Source: Membranipora membranacea (lineage: Eukaryota; Bryozoa; Gymnolaemata; Cheilostomatida; Membraniporidae). From it: 64,000 nucleotides of DNA. The stretch covers positions 22,258,001-22,322,000 of the forward strand of contig OU612073.1 of NCBI GenBank assembly GCA_914767715.1. The letters are read 5' to 3'. Made by a program: the position numbers and the translations under genes. Below, piece by piece: positions 22,268 through 33,910 of the stretch; the first letter of the stretch is position 1; the number at the start of each line of letters is the position of its first letter. The notes beneath the pieces were generated by a model. That model saw only the letters and a list, made by a program, of their open reading frames with translations, was not told the origin of the DNA and searched no databases.

Positions 22268-23175
22268 AGTGCCCCAGGCACTCGATTCTGTAAATCTTCC
22301 ATTGATGGGACACAGGCTACCAGCATTGCATTTGGTGTTCTCTTCAGTTTTCCCAGTACAATCATATCCACCATTTGCTTTGGAAGGGTTTGTGCAAGAG
22401 CGTGATCTAATATGCGAGCCTTCACCACAAGTTACATCACAAGTGCCCCAGGCACTCCATTCTGTAAATCCTCCATTGATGGGACACAGGCTACCAGCAT
22501 TGCATTTGGTGTTCTCTTCAGTTTTCCCAGTACAATCATATCCACCATTTGCTTTGGAAGGGTTTGTGCAAGAGCGTAATCTAAAATGCGAGCCTTCACC
22601 ACAAGTTACATCACAAGTGCCCCAGGCACTCCATTCTGTAAATCCTCCATTGATGGGACACAGGCTACCAGCATTGCATTTGGTGTTCTCTTCAGTTTTC
22701 CCAGTACAATCAGATCCACCATATGCTTTGGAAGGGTTTGTGCAAGAGCGTGATCTAATATGCGAGCCTTCACCACAAGTCACATCACAAGTGCCATAGG
22801 CACTCCATGCTGTCCATCCTCCATTGATGGGACACAGGTTTGCAGCATTGCATTCGGTGTTCTCTTCAGTATTCCCAGTACAATCAGATCCACCATTTGC
22901 TTTGGAAGGGTTTGTGCAAGAGCGTGATCTAATATGCGAGCCTTCACCACAAGTTACATCACAAGTGCCCCAGGCACTCCATTCTGTAAATCCTCCATTG
23001 ATGGGACACAGGCTACCAGCATTGCATTTGGTGTTCTCTTCAGTATTCCCAGTACAATCAGATCCACCATTTGCTTTGGAAGGGTTTGTGCAAGAGCGTG
23101 ATCTAATATGCGAGCCTTCACCACAAGTTACATCACAGGTGCCATAGACACTCCATTCTGTCCATCCTCCATCAA
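22268..23175 (-). CDS. TSP1 exon, 5' part: five near-identical repeats
   Basis: From the acceptor attttcctacag at 23,176 the frame is open through five complete 58-residue (174-bp) TSP1 units plus the start of a sixth, which the BEL/Pao junction cuts. Each has WTEWSAWGTCDVTCGEGSH (or WTAWSAYGT), RSRSCTNPSKANGG, DCTGKTEENTKC and the closing cysteine in GSLCPING: six cysteines, group-1 type, with the W..W mannosylation motif. The units are nearly identical in DNA, so the array expanded or was homogenised recently. TSP1 repeats usually bind glycosaminoglycans or protein partners outside the cell. Confidence 0.9.
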
Positions 23176-24068
23176 CTGTAGGAAAATAGTTCTATTTCAC
23201 CGTTCTACATGTGATAAATTAAAGCTACTCGAAATATCCAATGACTTAGTGGATAAAATTTTTTTCTATGTGTATAACGTGCTTGTCATACATGATTGTC
23301 AATTTAATTAGGTTTGAGCTATGTCATTTCAGCATGCCCTCATCAATATGCTCCGATAGACACATACTTATCGTATTGGGATATGTGTATAGCAGTAACT
23401 ATTATCCGGGAACAAATTTATGAAAGACTTTCTGGTCATTTAATGTATTTATTCAAGTTTTGTCATTTTAATGAATAAATCAGGTAGTGCTATTCATGCT
23501 ATTTTTACCAACATAGATGGCAAAGTTAATAGATACTTGGAAATTTTGATACAGGTTGAATGTAGTACTAGATGTTGGGTTTAACAATTCTGTCTTACTA
23601 GGCTTGTCATGCAGCTTTTATCGTACAACCTTATGGAACTTTGGGCTTAACTTGCTGGATGGCTTTCATTATTATTGACATAGCATTCTGGTTTCCAGCC
23701 TCTCACTGACTGACTGCCAGGAATAATGTTTCATGTGGGGTTTAGCTTTCCCTTTGACATGATGGTAGGGTCTAGACCATGAACATGACTCTGTTGTTTA
23801 GCAAATACTGTGACGCTGTGAACAATTTCATAATTCGCTGTTCGACTTCGGTAATCATAACTTTTCATTTTTTTCTACGATTCTGCCCAGAGATTCCCTT
23901 TAAACTTTTTTGAAACCGTTTTTGCATCCAAATTGCATACTTTGCCCATTGGTTCTACAAGAATTGTAAAATCGCTCATTCACTTATCATCTATTTCAAC
24001 TTTTCTTTTATTGCTTAAATCAACATACAACCTGTTTTCAGATTAAACAATTCATGTTAATTTGTAAC
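23176..24068. other. Intron of the TSP1-cadherin gene
   Basis: An 893-bp intron between phase-1 junctions. No repeat or coding sequence recognised. Confidence 0.6.
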
Positions 24069-24408
24069 CTGGTTCATCCTCAGTAGCCTTCCCATCACAA
24101 TAGGTCCCACCGAACACAGGAACTGGATTATTACAAAGCCTTGTTCTGGAGCGAGATCCAGGTTCTATGGTTTGTGAACCTTCACCCCAAGAGCTCCACT
24201 CATTCCATCCTCCGTCAACTGGAACAATACGGGCATGGTAAGTGTTCATGAACTGCGATTGTTGAAATGGAATTCTGAGGTTAAAATTTAATGCAGTTAG
24301 CCCACTAGTCACTTCTTGCTGCTTGTAGGGATCAAGTGAATCAAGACCCACACCAAAATTTGATAGAAGAATGAACTCAGAGAGAACCAGTTGATTGCTT
24401 ATTTTCAT
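24069..24408 (-). CDS. Exon: first visible TSP1 repeat and unknown N-terminal piece
   Basis: The frame reads an unknown segment (LNFNLRIPFQQSQFMNTYHA) and then a divergent TSP1 repeat (VDGGWNEWSSWG, RSRTRLCNNPVPVFGG, YCDGKATEDEP) to the donor CCAG|gttaca. Phase 1 joins it to the exon at 23,175. The right limit is uncertain: acceptor-like sites lie near 24,330, and the frame is open to an ATG at 24,408 followed by a mildly hydrophobic stretch that is not a convincing signal peptide. The true N-terminus probably lies further right. Confidence 0.7.
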
Positions 24409-24712
24409 AAAACTTTCATGCGAAACTCAGAGGTAATTTTGAGTTGTGACTTTTTCTGCTCATACAAATTGAATTTTGTTGTTGATTTCTAAGTAATGAA
24501 TTATTTAGACAGTTTGAAACAACAAAAAATATAGATTACAGTCAAATATGACGGTTTTAATTTGTGAAATTACACTAAACTACATTTAATGGGCTTAAGT
24601 GAACAAACATTCATATTTTGAACTGTGTGCAAAATTGTTATCAGTAAAAAAAACCAAACACCAATAAATCCTTAGCTCTCCTACCAATGAACTAATGAAC
24701 AATGGCTTAGTT

Positions 24713-25061
24713 CAGGGCTGCCCAACCAGTGGCCCTGGGGCTGCATGCGCCCCCCGACCCAATTTTATGCGGCCCCGACCCGTTTGACAAAATCGCATAG
24801 TCGCGCAAACAGTATTCACCCCTATATTTATTACATTCCTCATTTGTACAATAATAAGGAACGCTCTACAACTAGTCACAGTATTTTGGAATTCCCCAAC
24901 CATTGCATTTGAGTGAGCTCCAATAAATAAATTCCCCACTGCAGAGATGTAAATACTGCAAACCCATATATGAAAGTTTGATTTATGGTGAGGTTGCGGC
25001 CCCCAGGGAGATAGCAATATGTGGATGCAGCCCCCTCAATGAAAAGGTTGGGCACCCCTGG
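24713..25061. mobile_element. Non-autonomous hAT MITE, about 349 bp
   Basis: The ends CAGGGCTGCCCAACC and ggttgggcacccctg (complement CAGGGGTGCCCAACC) are classic hAT termini. The flanks gcttagtt (24,705-24,712) and gcatagtt (25,062-25,069) are an 8-bp target duplication with one mismatch. No coding sequence. GC-rich ends contrast with AT-rich surroundings. Confidence 0.85.
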
Positions 25062-25214
25062 GCATAGTTCATTGCTCCTACATTTGTTTCTAAAGAGTGC
25101 CCGATTTATTAAGTTCGCTATGGTCTTAAAGGGAAGCAATTTCTGGCACCCTGATTAAAGGCTTACAAATCAATAGAGTACCATGCTTATTAGTTTTAAT
25201 TTTGAGCCATTGTA

Positions 25215-25660
25215 ACGGCTATAGACCATCTGAAAGCTAACAATATCAGGATTGCAGAATTTTTTCAACGACGTCATATCACATGACGTAACGGTAGCAT
25301 TCTACATATAATTCGACTATTCTATGGACAAATTCCAAATTAGTTTAAAAAACCCTTTGGGAAAACGTTCCACCAAATCATAGTTATGATGTCCTGATTT
25401 TGCAAAATCCGAAAGAATATACCCTAGTATAAATATAATTATTAGATAAATATTCTAGAGCTAAATCTAGGTGTGAATGCTGAAAATATAATGATTTCAT
25501 CACAAAAATAACAAAGGTTTTTAAGAAACAAGATTGCATCTTCAGGATTTATGATGGCGTGACATCAGGTGATATGACGCTACACAAACAAGTAAGTTCC
25601 TCAGGATCGTATTGTTGAGAGCTTTCCAATGATATGTGAATCATCATCATTGGTTGATGC
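25215..25660. mobile_element. Possible degenerate long-inverted-repeat element
   Basis: Both ends contain blocks resembling catatcattggaaagct, aacaatatcaggat and gacgtcatatcac.tgacg in opposite orientation. Divergence is high. It resembles the style of the element at 28,171-28,837 (tgacgtcatgtcatgacgt near each end), so it may be an old relative. Confidence 0.35.
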
Positions 25661-25825
25661 CTTCACTATATATTAATAAATCAACACAATTTTTGTGTAT
25701 CCCAGCAAAAGTGCCAGGCTTTAACAGCAAATGGCACCTTTAACACTTCTATCCAGCCTCTGAGGGTAAATATGTAAAATTGGTAAACATCAGAATTCCA
25801 ATACAGGGATCTGATACTCAGACAT

Positions 25826-26113
25826 TTATTTGGTTTGGCAAATAGTTATTATGCCTTCTCTTTTGTTACTGAATTCTGCATATGATTTTGAATATAGGAG
25901 AAATCTATCACAGTGGAATGGATAGTGGATACTCTGTTTTCTAATCACTGATTTACCGATTGTGTACCATATTGGTTGCACTTTAATGACAACCAAATTA
26001 GAGTCTTGCCAGGGGCCAATAACTGATATTAATATAATACTGCAGCTTTCTATGACTCCAGTGGTCATGCCAATGTATACACTACTTTCTCTAGTAAAAC
26101 TGGTGTCAGACAC
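25826..26113 (-). CDS. Possible exon, unknown
   Basis: A 95-residue minus-strand open frame contains GPWQDSNLVVIKVQPIW and HCDRFLLY, with an acceptor-like ttgccaag just upstream. The residue mix looks protein-like and the strand agrees with the TSP1-cadherin gene, so it could be an upstream exon of that gene. I recognise no domain. Confidence 0.25.
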   Translation of the reverse strand: MSDTSFTRESSVYIGMTTGVIESCSIILISVIGPWQDSNLVVIKVQPIWYTIGKSVIRKQSIHYPFHCDRFLLYSKSYAEFSNKREGIITICQTK

Positions 26114-26279
26114 TTGGCAAAGGTGAAGAGTCAGGATAGGAATTTATTAATTTGGAAGATAAGCTAGAGCTGTGCAAGATTAAAGAAATTTGTTCTTTTT
26201 CCTGTTCAGCTAATCTGATCTAATTACCTTATACTTAATACATTACTTTATAATAAAATTAGACTGGACACTATATGGA

Positions 26280-26550
26280 GCATTAGCAATGAGTCACTGA
26301 GGCATTTAATTGTGGGCGACGTAATGAAGGTGTAGTATCATCGGTGTTATCATTGACTTGCGGCTCATAAACAGGTTTTTTGTTGAAAACTATCAATTTT
26401 TATCGGATTTTGAGTTTGAAAATCATAATAGATTAAGCAGCTTTCATTAAGCAGTTTGATACACAGTTTTAGGCAATTAAAAATTTAGATGAAGAAATAA
26501 CGTCAAGTTGATAACAAGATGCTGCTGATTGCTAAGCAACTTTCAAACTA
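26280..26550 (+). repeat. Dispersed repeat, direct copy at 37,530-37,760
   Basis: Shares gtgttatcattg.cttgc, tcaattttgatcgga-type and ttgataacaagatg blocks in the same order with the sequence near 37,530-37,760. Divergent, non-coding. Confidence 0.5.
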
Positions 26551-27003
26551 AAATATGATACAAGCCTAAATAATTTGGTATCTTAGGCTAAGATACTCTT
26601 GTGTTCATTAAGATTCTATTCTTCACTCAACTTCTCATTGCATTTTCTGAAGATCTCATTATTTAATAAAGACAAATGTATGTGCAGCTAAAATAAGGTC
26701 ACATATCCTTAACAGCAGTATGTTGTCATCAATCAGATTATGTACATACAAGGGCATACAACCAAGGAGTAACCCTGTTACTCCTGTAACTGTTACTCCT
26801 TGATACAACATACATTTATCCATCATGCCATCCATCCATCCAGACTACAAGACAGGTAATGAAAAAGTAAAGCTAATTTCATGCAACATCTTAGTTAGTT
26901 AGGTGCAGCATCGGAGATTTTGAGAAACTCCCCATGTTAATTTCCTATCTAACTTGAAAATTTTTCCGTTCATTACAACATAATAATTATGTTATTATGA
27001 ACG

Positions 27004-27064
27004 GATGCAACATATTTATACAAAAATCATATATTATATGATTTTTGTAGAAATATGTTGCATA
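27004..27064. repeat. Hairpin, about 28-bp arms
   Basis: gatgcaacatattt.tacaaaaatcatata and its inverted copy lie almost back to back. A second small inverted repeat (ttcattacaacataat / attatgttattatgaa) lies immediately left, at about 26,967-27,002. Confidence 0.8.
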
Positions 27065-27140
27065 TTGTATCGTAGAAATGTTTGAAGAGCATTATTACAT
27101 TGAGCAGAAAACTCTGAATTGAAGAACGTGTAATGAAACA

Positions 27141-27505
27141 TTGACAGCCCCGACTTGGGTGAAGGTCGTAGAAATGTAGATTCGTCGAATATCAATGCAA
27201 AGTTATAAAAATTTTGTAGAACAAACGTAGAAACGTAAGAGAAAGCAATAAACTCTCAATCGTAGAATGAAAACGATGACAGCCCCGACTTGGGTCAGGA
27301 TCGTAGAAACATAGAATATCAATGCAAAGATATATACATTTTGTAGAAAAATCGTAGAAACATTAGAGAAAGCAATTAACCCTCAATCGTAGAACGTAGA
27401 ATGAAAGCGTTGACAGTCCCGACTTGGGTCAGGATCGTAGAAACCTAGAATATCAATGCAAAGTTATGTAAATTTCGTCAAAAAAACGTAGAAACATTGA
27501 AGAAA
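27141..27505. repeat. About 134-bp tandem repeat, three units
   Basis: Units start ttgacagccccgacttgggt at about 27,141, 27,277 and 27,411. They contain several cgtagaaa(c/t)gtaga words and atatcaatgcaaag. A related cgtagaa word cluster occurs near 49,125. Confidence 0.85.
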
Positions 27506-28170
27506 GAGTCAAAGGGACATAGACAGGATAATATGAGAGCCTTATGGTTGCCAGATTTGGAATCTCCATTACATTCATTACATGCAATTTCTATCACTCT
27601 TCTGCTATCCAGTGTTATTATATAGGTAACTCACATTATAATCATGACACATCATCATTGAATTCTATCGACGTCATCGTATTTTCGGATTTATCTTCAC
27701 ATAACTCCAGTCGCTTTTTTATGCACTTTTCGGAATAACTTCCAGAATATGATACCTATAGCCCTGGAAAATGTTGGACATATGAAATGGAGCATGGAGA
27801 TTCCAAATCTGGCATTGATAAGTCTCTCAACCTATTCCTTGTCTATTAATCTTCGAACTCTCAATCTTAACTTGGCAATGGTGACAGGTCAATTTTGGGT
27901 CACGTTTCTGGAATTCTTACATGTTAGAGATCAATGCAGAGTCTTCTAAATTTTCTTGCAAGAATGTATGATTGTGCTTCCATTGTAAAAACTCAGCGTA
28001 GATAGAGTTACCAGAAAGTAGAATTCCTAGAACTTTCTGACAGCTATATTTAGTATTATTAATTTTCAAACACAAAATTTATGAATAATCTAGGCTATGA
28101 TGACAAACATGTAGCATAAAATAAGAGTATGAGCATGAGAAAAGAGTATAAATAAAGGTTTAATGTATGG

Positions 28171-28837
28171 TTAAGGTTATGATACCGACGTTGACAGATT
28201 TTGACGTTTGATATATCATTGGAAAGCTGATCAAACACTGATTGCGAATAATTTGATTTCAGCATGACGTCATGTCATGACGTTGTGCTGTTTTGATAAA
28301 AGGCAGGATAAGGGTCTTTGATGAGGAATTTTTAGAACGATGTGGTGCAAACACAATGGTTCATATCGGACTTTCAACTGAATAATGTTTACAAGACACC
28401 TAAGAAGCACCCTTGTTATTCATTAGTCATGACATGTAGAATAGGGTCTTCCCACAGTAAATACTATGTAGTTTTGTCGTGTGGCTTGCATTACATTGGA
28501 GCCTCATCCATTAAACCAAAGCGACCTGAATAAGCTAATATTTGATCCATAAAAGATGGTTTTTCCTCTGGTGCTCAGTGCCACAGGATCCAGAAATTTC
28601 TCCTCATGAGTCCTTCGGAGGCTTCTTGTAAACATTATGCAGTTGAAAGTCTGATCGGAACCATTGTATCTGCACCATAGTGTCCTAAAAAATCCTCCTC
28701 AAAAACGACTGTCATGCCTTTTATCATAATAGCACAACGCCATGACATGACGTCACGCTGAAACTGATATATTTAGATTAGCTTTCCAACAATATATTAA
28801 ATGTCAAAATCGAACAACGTCGGTATCATAACCTTAA
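28171..28837. mobile_element. Long-inverted-repeat element, 667 bp
   Basis: The ends ttaaggttatgataccgacg(tt) and the exact complement (28,816-28,837) are 22-bp perfect. The arms continue about 230 bases with substitutions, including a tgacgtcatgtcatgacgt-like palindrome in each arm. The centre includes a short open frame (28,342-28,533) that is itself partly arm sequence. No transposase. Confidence 0.8.
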
Positions 28838-30310
28838 CATGATATCATGTAGGTATAAGTCACCAAAGTTTAACTATTATAGTAGTAACATCGAACTCTG
28901 GATATGAATAGTTCAATTCAGTGAGTATTTACAATAGCTAAACAATACAATGACATGTAACTTCTTGCCTTCTTTTTTGGCAGAGATGACAAGCTGACAC
29001 TGTTCAGTTATGTTAGGCTTGAATGCCAACAATCTTGCCTGCCATCCTGCAAAACACTCCCAAACCCCAAACTAGCCAACTGTTTCATAAATACCCTAGT
29101 TATATCGTCATCCCTATGCTGCATTAATTTTATTGTACCAAATGATTTGAATGCTTCCACTTTTGCTACCAGTCAGTCACATAACCCTGGTGTCATGAGT
29201 TGTTTGTCCAGAAGGTCATCCACGACACCATTCTGCTGCAAATACACAAAACATTTCCATAAATATCTGCATATGGCTATATCAACTTAATTGATCTCAA
29301 ATATATAATCTAGGCTGTGTCTGGGGATTATGACCATTGCATTGCATCGGTCGTCGTGGCCCAAACCTAAAGGGTAAATTAAATCAGCTTACTACCCATC
29401 AGTCCCCTAGCTATGAGAGCTCAAAAAAGTTGTTTATTTAAACGGAAGGTCGGCAACACTGAGCTACAGTTATCTAGCCCAGAATTTTGTGCTGATTTCA
29501 AATCTCTGGTTTCTTCAGCTCCCAGTCTTCCAGTAGAAAAGTTATTCAGGGTTATAGTCAAGAAGACACCAAAAGTTATCATTCAGTTTACCTAAACAGA
29601 AGGAGGACAACAGTTTGACAGCATTTATATGTGTAGATAGGTTGCTTAAATACTATGTCATAGCTCTACACCAAGTCCGCCAACAAAAAAGGAGGAGATA
29701 ATTCTTATAATTGCCTATGTTATCCAACTGTTTTGCTCGAGTATAGCCTGTAGTGTACTGTCCTGATTGCAAAAAACCTCACCATTTGTGCCCTGATATT
29801 ATATATAATATAAACTAATGTGTACCTATATACCTACATCGACCACTTGGTCAAAAAACACTACAGCAAGCATCAAACCAAAACCTTCCGGCTTGCTCAA
29901 TACAAATTTAATTATATTCGACTGATTGCCTCTGACAACGGGATTGAACAAGGTCCGGGAAGAATTGGTAGCTCAACTTCTATCAAATCAGTGGATATAA
30001 TGTATTCAATGACATTGGCTGCTGTGTGAACTGTAGAGGGGAATCAGAATGAGTCAAATGGGAGTACATTCTGTTACTTTGTCTCCCTATGAAATTTGTA
30101 CTATCGCCAAGATGCAAAGAAGGATTCCATTCTGTATGATAGGCCTGGATGGCAAACATCATGAATTTGAATGGGATCCACAACTCGCATGTGGTTTCGT
30201 CTTTTAGGTATTATAATCACATTCAGTCTCCCTCTGTTAATACTATAAAAATTGTTTCCCTCCTTGTGTGACGGCCTTTGGAAAACAAGCGCAGGTTTAT
30301 CTCTGAAAGT
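28838..30310. other. Intergenic stretch, nothing firm
   Basis: A 60-residue plus-strand open frame at 29,413-29,595 (starting MRAQKSCLFKRK) has no recognisable domain. I see no other structure. Confidence 0.35.
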
Positions 30311-30898
30311 TAAGGCTGGGCGGTATTGAGTTGTCTTCTCAAACCGATACCGACAGGAGGCAACTCCAAACTGCACCGATCACCGTTGCATTTCGGTATA
30401 TGAAGTTGGATTTAAAAATACCGACCCGCACCGTTTATTTTTGAGTTATCCATCATCATACCTCATTTTTGAGAGGATAACTCCCATTCCCCTTTAAAAC
30501 AGGAAGAGGATAGAAACAATGCTGATCACCTCACAGTCACTATCATGGCACAGGCTGTGTTCCTGCCTCCGGGCTACCGCCTTCTGATTGAAGAGTGCCA
30601 TTAGCCCACACAATATTACTGTTTAACACTCCTTTGCCAGTATGCATTTCCAACAATGTCTTGAACTAATACAAATGTGTTTTAGTTAACCTCTTGAGCT
30701 TTGCCCTGCTTTAATAAGGTAACATAACATAACTGTGACCAAGTTAGACCTTAACGTGATCATATGAACAGAAATAATAAAATGGCAAGCTTATCAACAT
30801 TGCTCTTCTATACTGAAAGTGAAATATATGAAACTGAGTCGTGAAATGGATCAATCGGATATTGACCTGTATGACAGAAAATAAAATAGAGTAAAAAT

Positions 30899-31500
30899 TA
30901 ACAATATTGCAAATGCAGAGGGAAAAGAAATGTATCTACACAGCCAGTGTAACTGCAAGTTATAAATAATCTGCCGCAGAGTATGTAATGTAATCACAAA
31001 GCTACATAAGACGAAGAGAAAAAAACAAATGCAAAATGATTACACACGCTAAGAAAAAAGAAACTCAAGTTCTTGTTTGAGTTATAAAATACCCAAATAC
31101 TCATGCAATACATATAATTGAAAAACTGGAGATTACAACAGTCATAGTTTGACCGTAATTTTAGAAGCGTTGGACATAAAACAACAAAACCTAAAAATTA
31201 AAAACAATATTGCAAATGCGGAGGGAAAAGAAATGTATCTACACAGCCAGTGTAACCGCAAGTTATAAATAATCTGCCGCAGAGTATGTAATGTAGTCAC
31301 AAAGCTACATAACACAAAGAGAAAAATACAAATGCCAAATGATTGCACACGCTAAGAAATAAGAAACTTGAGTTCTTGTTTGAGTAATAAAATATCCAAA
31401 TACTCATACAATACTTATAAATGAAAAACTGGAGATTACAATTAGTCATAGTTTGACCGTAATTTTACAAGCGTTGGACATAAAACAGCAATAACTCAAC
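30899..31500. repeat. 302-bp tandem duplication inside the hAT element
   Basis: Two copies, starting aacaatattgcaaatgc at about 30,900 and 31,203, run through cacagccagtgtaac and tagtttgaccgtaattt. They differ by few bases and lie between the transposase 3' end and the left terminus. Confidence 0.85.
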
Positions 31501-31555
31501 GACCAGAAGACCTGTGATCCAGAGAGTGCATTATAAGGAAAGTGTTACATGATTA

Positions 31556-33910
31556 ATCTGAATTTGTCGCAAGGAATGTAAGCATAGACACATTGTCACT
31601 TTTCAAACTTGTCCTATATTTATTAACAATGAAACCTGCCTTACTGAACAGCTCCTCTGAAGCACCGCTGGTTGCCTGAATAGCGAGATATGATCGCACC
31701 ATGATGCTGAGTTCTGGGATGTGCTTTTGGACGATCTCCACCAGATTAAGGGGTCATCATCGAACTCGATTGGATGCTTGCTAGCCAATGTTTTATAAGT
31801 TTCGAGCTGCAGTTTAGCTTGCTCCTCAGCAGATACTGTGTCAGGTGGCAGCTCTGTCGAGTCTTGTTTCTTCAGAGACTTGTAAAGTGCTCCGAGCTTA
31901 GATCTCTTACACGTGGGTTCAAATGTTTCGCTACGCTCGAGCTTTTCACCTCCTGTTGGACAACATAACACAACAATATACCACTGTTAAATATCAAAAC
32001 ACTCTACTTATTTTTTTTGCAGAGTAAAAATGCATCGCTGACTATTCACTAGCTGTTGAATGCAAGTGAAAAAAAAACAAAATGCAAATATATGTTTGGT
32101 TATATTTTGCGTTAGTTGGATAGCAATTATGATCCCCCAGAGACTTGACTGAAAAATTGGCTTTTAATTACATGAGACAGGCAACGCCATCTTCACATGC
32201 AGTTGGTTGATGAAAAGTATGAATGCAAAATAAATCACCTACCTGCATTTTTCTTTTTAATGATGTCTGTAAGATCCTTGAGGATGCATCATAAAGGAGC
32301 TTCATATATCATCGACTTCAACTACATAACGCGGGTCTAGGACGGTTGCCTTGATCATGGTTTGTGTCATGGCTTTTACTCGCTCACCAAGCAATCTGCA
32401 ATTCATATACAAACATGTCTATTGTCTGGTGAGAATACAGAAGCAAAAGCAACAGATTCCTTATTTTGTCATTTATTATCACTTCCAGAGGTAGGTTAGA
32501 GCCAGGGTGACCTGGCCTTAGTTTATCCTAAATTCTTAGCTGAAGTAAACAATGTTAGTATGAACAAAATAATTTAGTATGAATTGAACAAAATAGAATA
32601 GAAGAATAAAAGCAGAGAACAGAACAGAGAACTCGAACAGTGTTTCATCCAAATTTGATCGAACCTTTCGCTGATATAATCATACACAGTTTCCCTGAAA
32701 CATCTGCCTAGGTTGTCCTTCATCTCTGTGTACTGCAGGGATTTGATGATGCGTAGCATTGGTAGCACAGCACTTACACTAACAGACTTCTCTCCACTTA
32801 AGCTGTCCGTCATTGTGCTGAGCTCAGCGAACGCCTCTACAGGACGTTTCAACAACTTTTCTTCATCAGGAGTTGGAACTAGAGCGGAGTTGTCCTCCAC
32901 AACAATTCTTTTGATGAATACCAAATTCTCATCCATGTCATGAATCATATCATAGGTACTTCCCCATCTTGTGGGACATGGGGCATGAGGGATTCGCTCT
33001 GATCTGCCGGCTTTCTTCTAATCAGCCTCAAGTTTCAGAGCCCGAGAATGCGACTGATGAAAATAGGCAGATATGCGTCGTAGCTTTGCAAGCAGCGGCT
33101 TAACTTCAGGTGAATCTGTGGTGATGGCAGCTACATGTTTGAAACTGAGAGATCAATACTTGAGAAGTTCTTCTAGAGCTTTGCTCAGATTGACACCTGT
33201 GTGCCGATCGGGTATGTACTTAGTTTCGAGAGTGTGTCTTTTGAGTTCCATATTGTTAGTGACATAATGAGCTGTGAGGGATATATAGGGCTCAATATTG
33301 ATTGAGGACCATAAATCTGTTGTGATGCTAAATATAGGGACTAGCGAGTTGTTGTTTTCCTCCAGCTTTTTCTGGATTCCTGTCCTTACAGTTAGATATT
33401 TTTCAGGTAAGTAAGTCTCAGTGATTGATTGACGAGACGGGATTGTATATCTATTGTCAAACAAGCGCAACATCTGTGCAAATTTGGGGCTGTCTATAGT
33501 TGATAGAGGTCTACCATCTGATGCAATGTAATCTATTATAGCGTCAGTGCGTAGCTTGTGTTCACGGGATTTACTACTGTATGGTGTTGCAGCTCTTAGA
33601 GCAGTGGATATGGTAGGCTGGTTAGGAGGTGTTTTTTGGCTGTACAAACGACCTATTCTTGACTTCTGGAGGCTAGAAGGAGCTATCTTAGATTATGCAG
33701 AGTAATTTTTTTTTCTAAATGAGACCAAAGGTTGCTAGTGTTGCCTCTAGCACACACAAATACCCCTTTGTCCCCCTTACAAAACTTACATGTTGCTGTT
33801 TTTTTCCGTATCTCTAGACCGATGGCGGGATCTTTGGAAAGATTGACAGAACAATCAAAGCACTCCCAGACTTTAGATTTCGATGTTCTTGGTGTTAGTT
33901 CAAACTCCAT
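31556..33910 (-). pseudogene. hAT transposase (BED finger, RNase H-like core, dimerisation domain)
   Basis: Starts at ATG 33,910. BED zinc finger: KVWECFDCSVN, CKFCKGDKG, NTSNLWSHL; the frame slips in an A run just after it, near 33,710. Core part 1 (33,647-33,153) has IIDYIASDGRPLSTIDSPKF and FSITTDLWSS, the hAT catalytic-Asp region. In-frame TGA and TAG follow (about 33,154 and 33,018), then SFKHVAAITTDSPEV and PTRWGSTYDM. A separate exon near 32,399-32,268 has VKATVLDPRYV, and the last part gives the hAT C-terminal motif QATSGASEELFSKAGFIVNK with LTFLATN, after a frame change near 31,740. Resembles ZBED-type hAT transposases. Not functional as written. Confidence 0.9.

Larger units (their letters stand above)
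525..24408 (-). pseudogene. TSP1-repeat/cadherin single-pass receptor gene, decayed
   Basis: These minus-strand exons appear to be one gene. Order in the protein: an unknown N-terminal piece and a TSP1 repeat (24,408-24,069); a tandem TSP1 array (23,175-22,268, then 16,445-about 15,200); cadherin repeats (15,180-14,983; 14,163-13,682; 13,248-13,069; 5,618-5,398); a membrane-proximal domain (2,232-2,042); a linker (1,769-1,645); and a transmembrane segment with a cytosolic start (702-525). Phases match at the junctions 24,069/23,175, 13,682/13,248, 13,069/5,618, 5,398/2,232, 2,042/1,769 and 1,645/702, which argues for a single gene. Breaks: TAG at 13,815-13,813, TAA at 1,657-1,655, frameshifts near 16,055, 15,700, 15,292 and 13,750, and a BEL/Pao element inside the TSP1 exon. 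The 14,983/14,163 junction does not match, so an exon carrying the rest of the first cadherin repeat is missing or unseen. A typical role would be cell adhesion or recognition at the plasma membrane. If the 1-base shifts are sequencing errors, it could be partly functional, but the BEL/Pao insertion would still interrupt it. Confidence 0.75.

Noticed and set aside
27141-27505. Possible CRISPR-like regular repeats.
   Set aside because: This is a tandem repeat of about 134 bp in animal DNA, without spacers.
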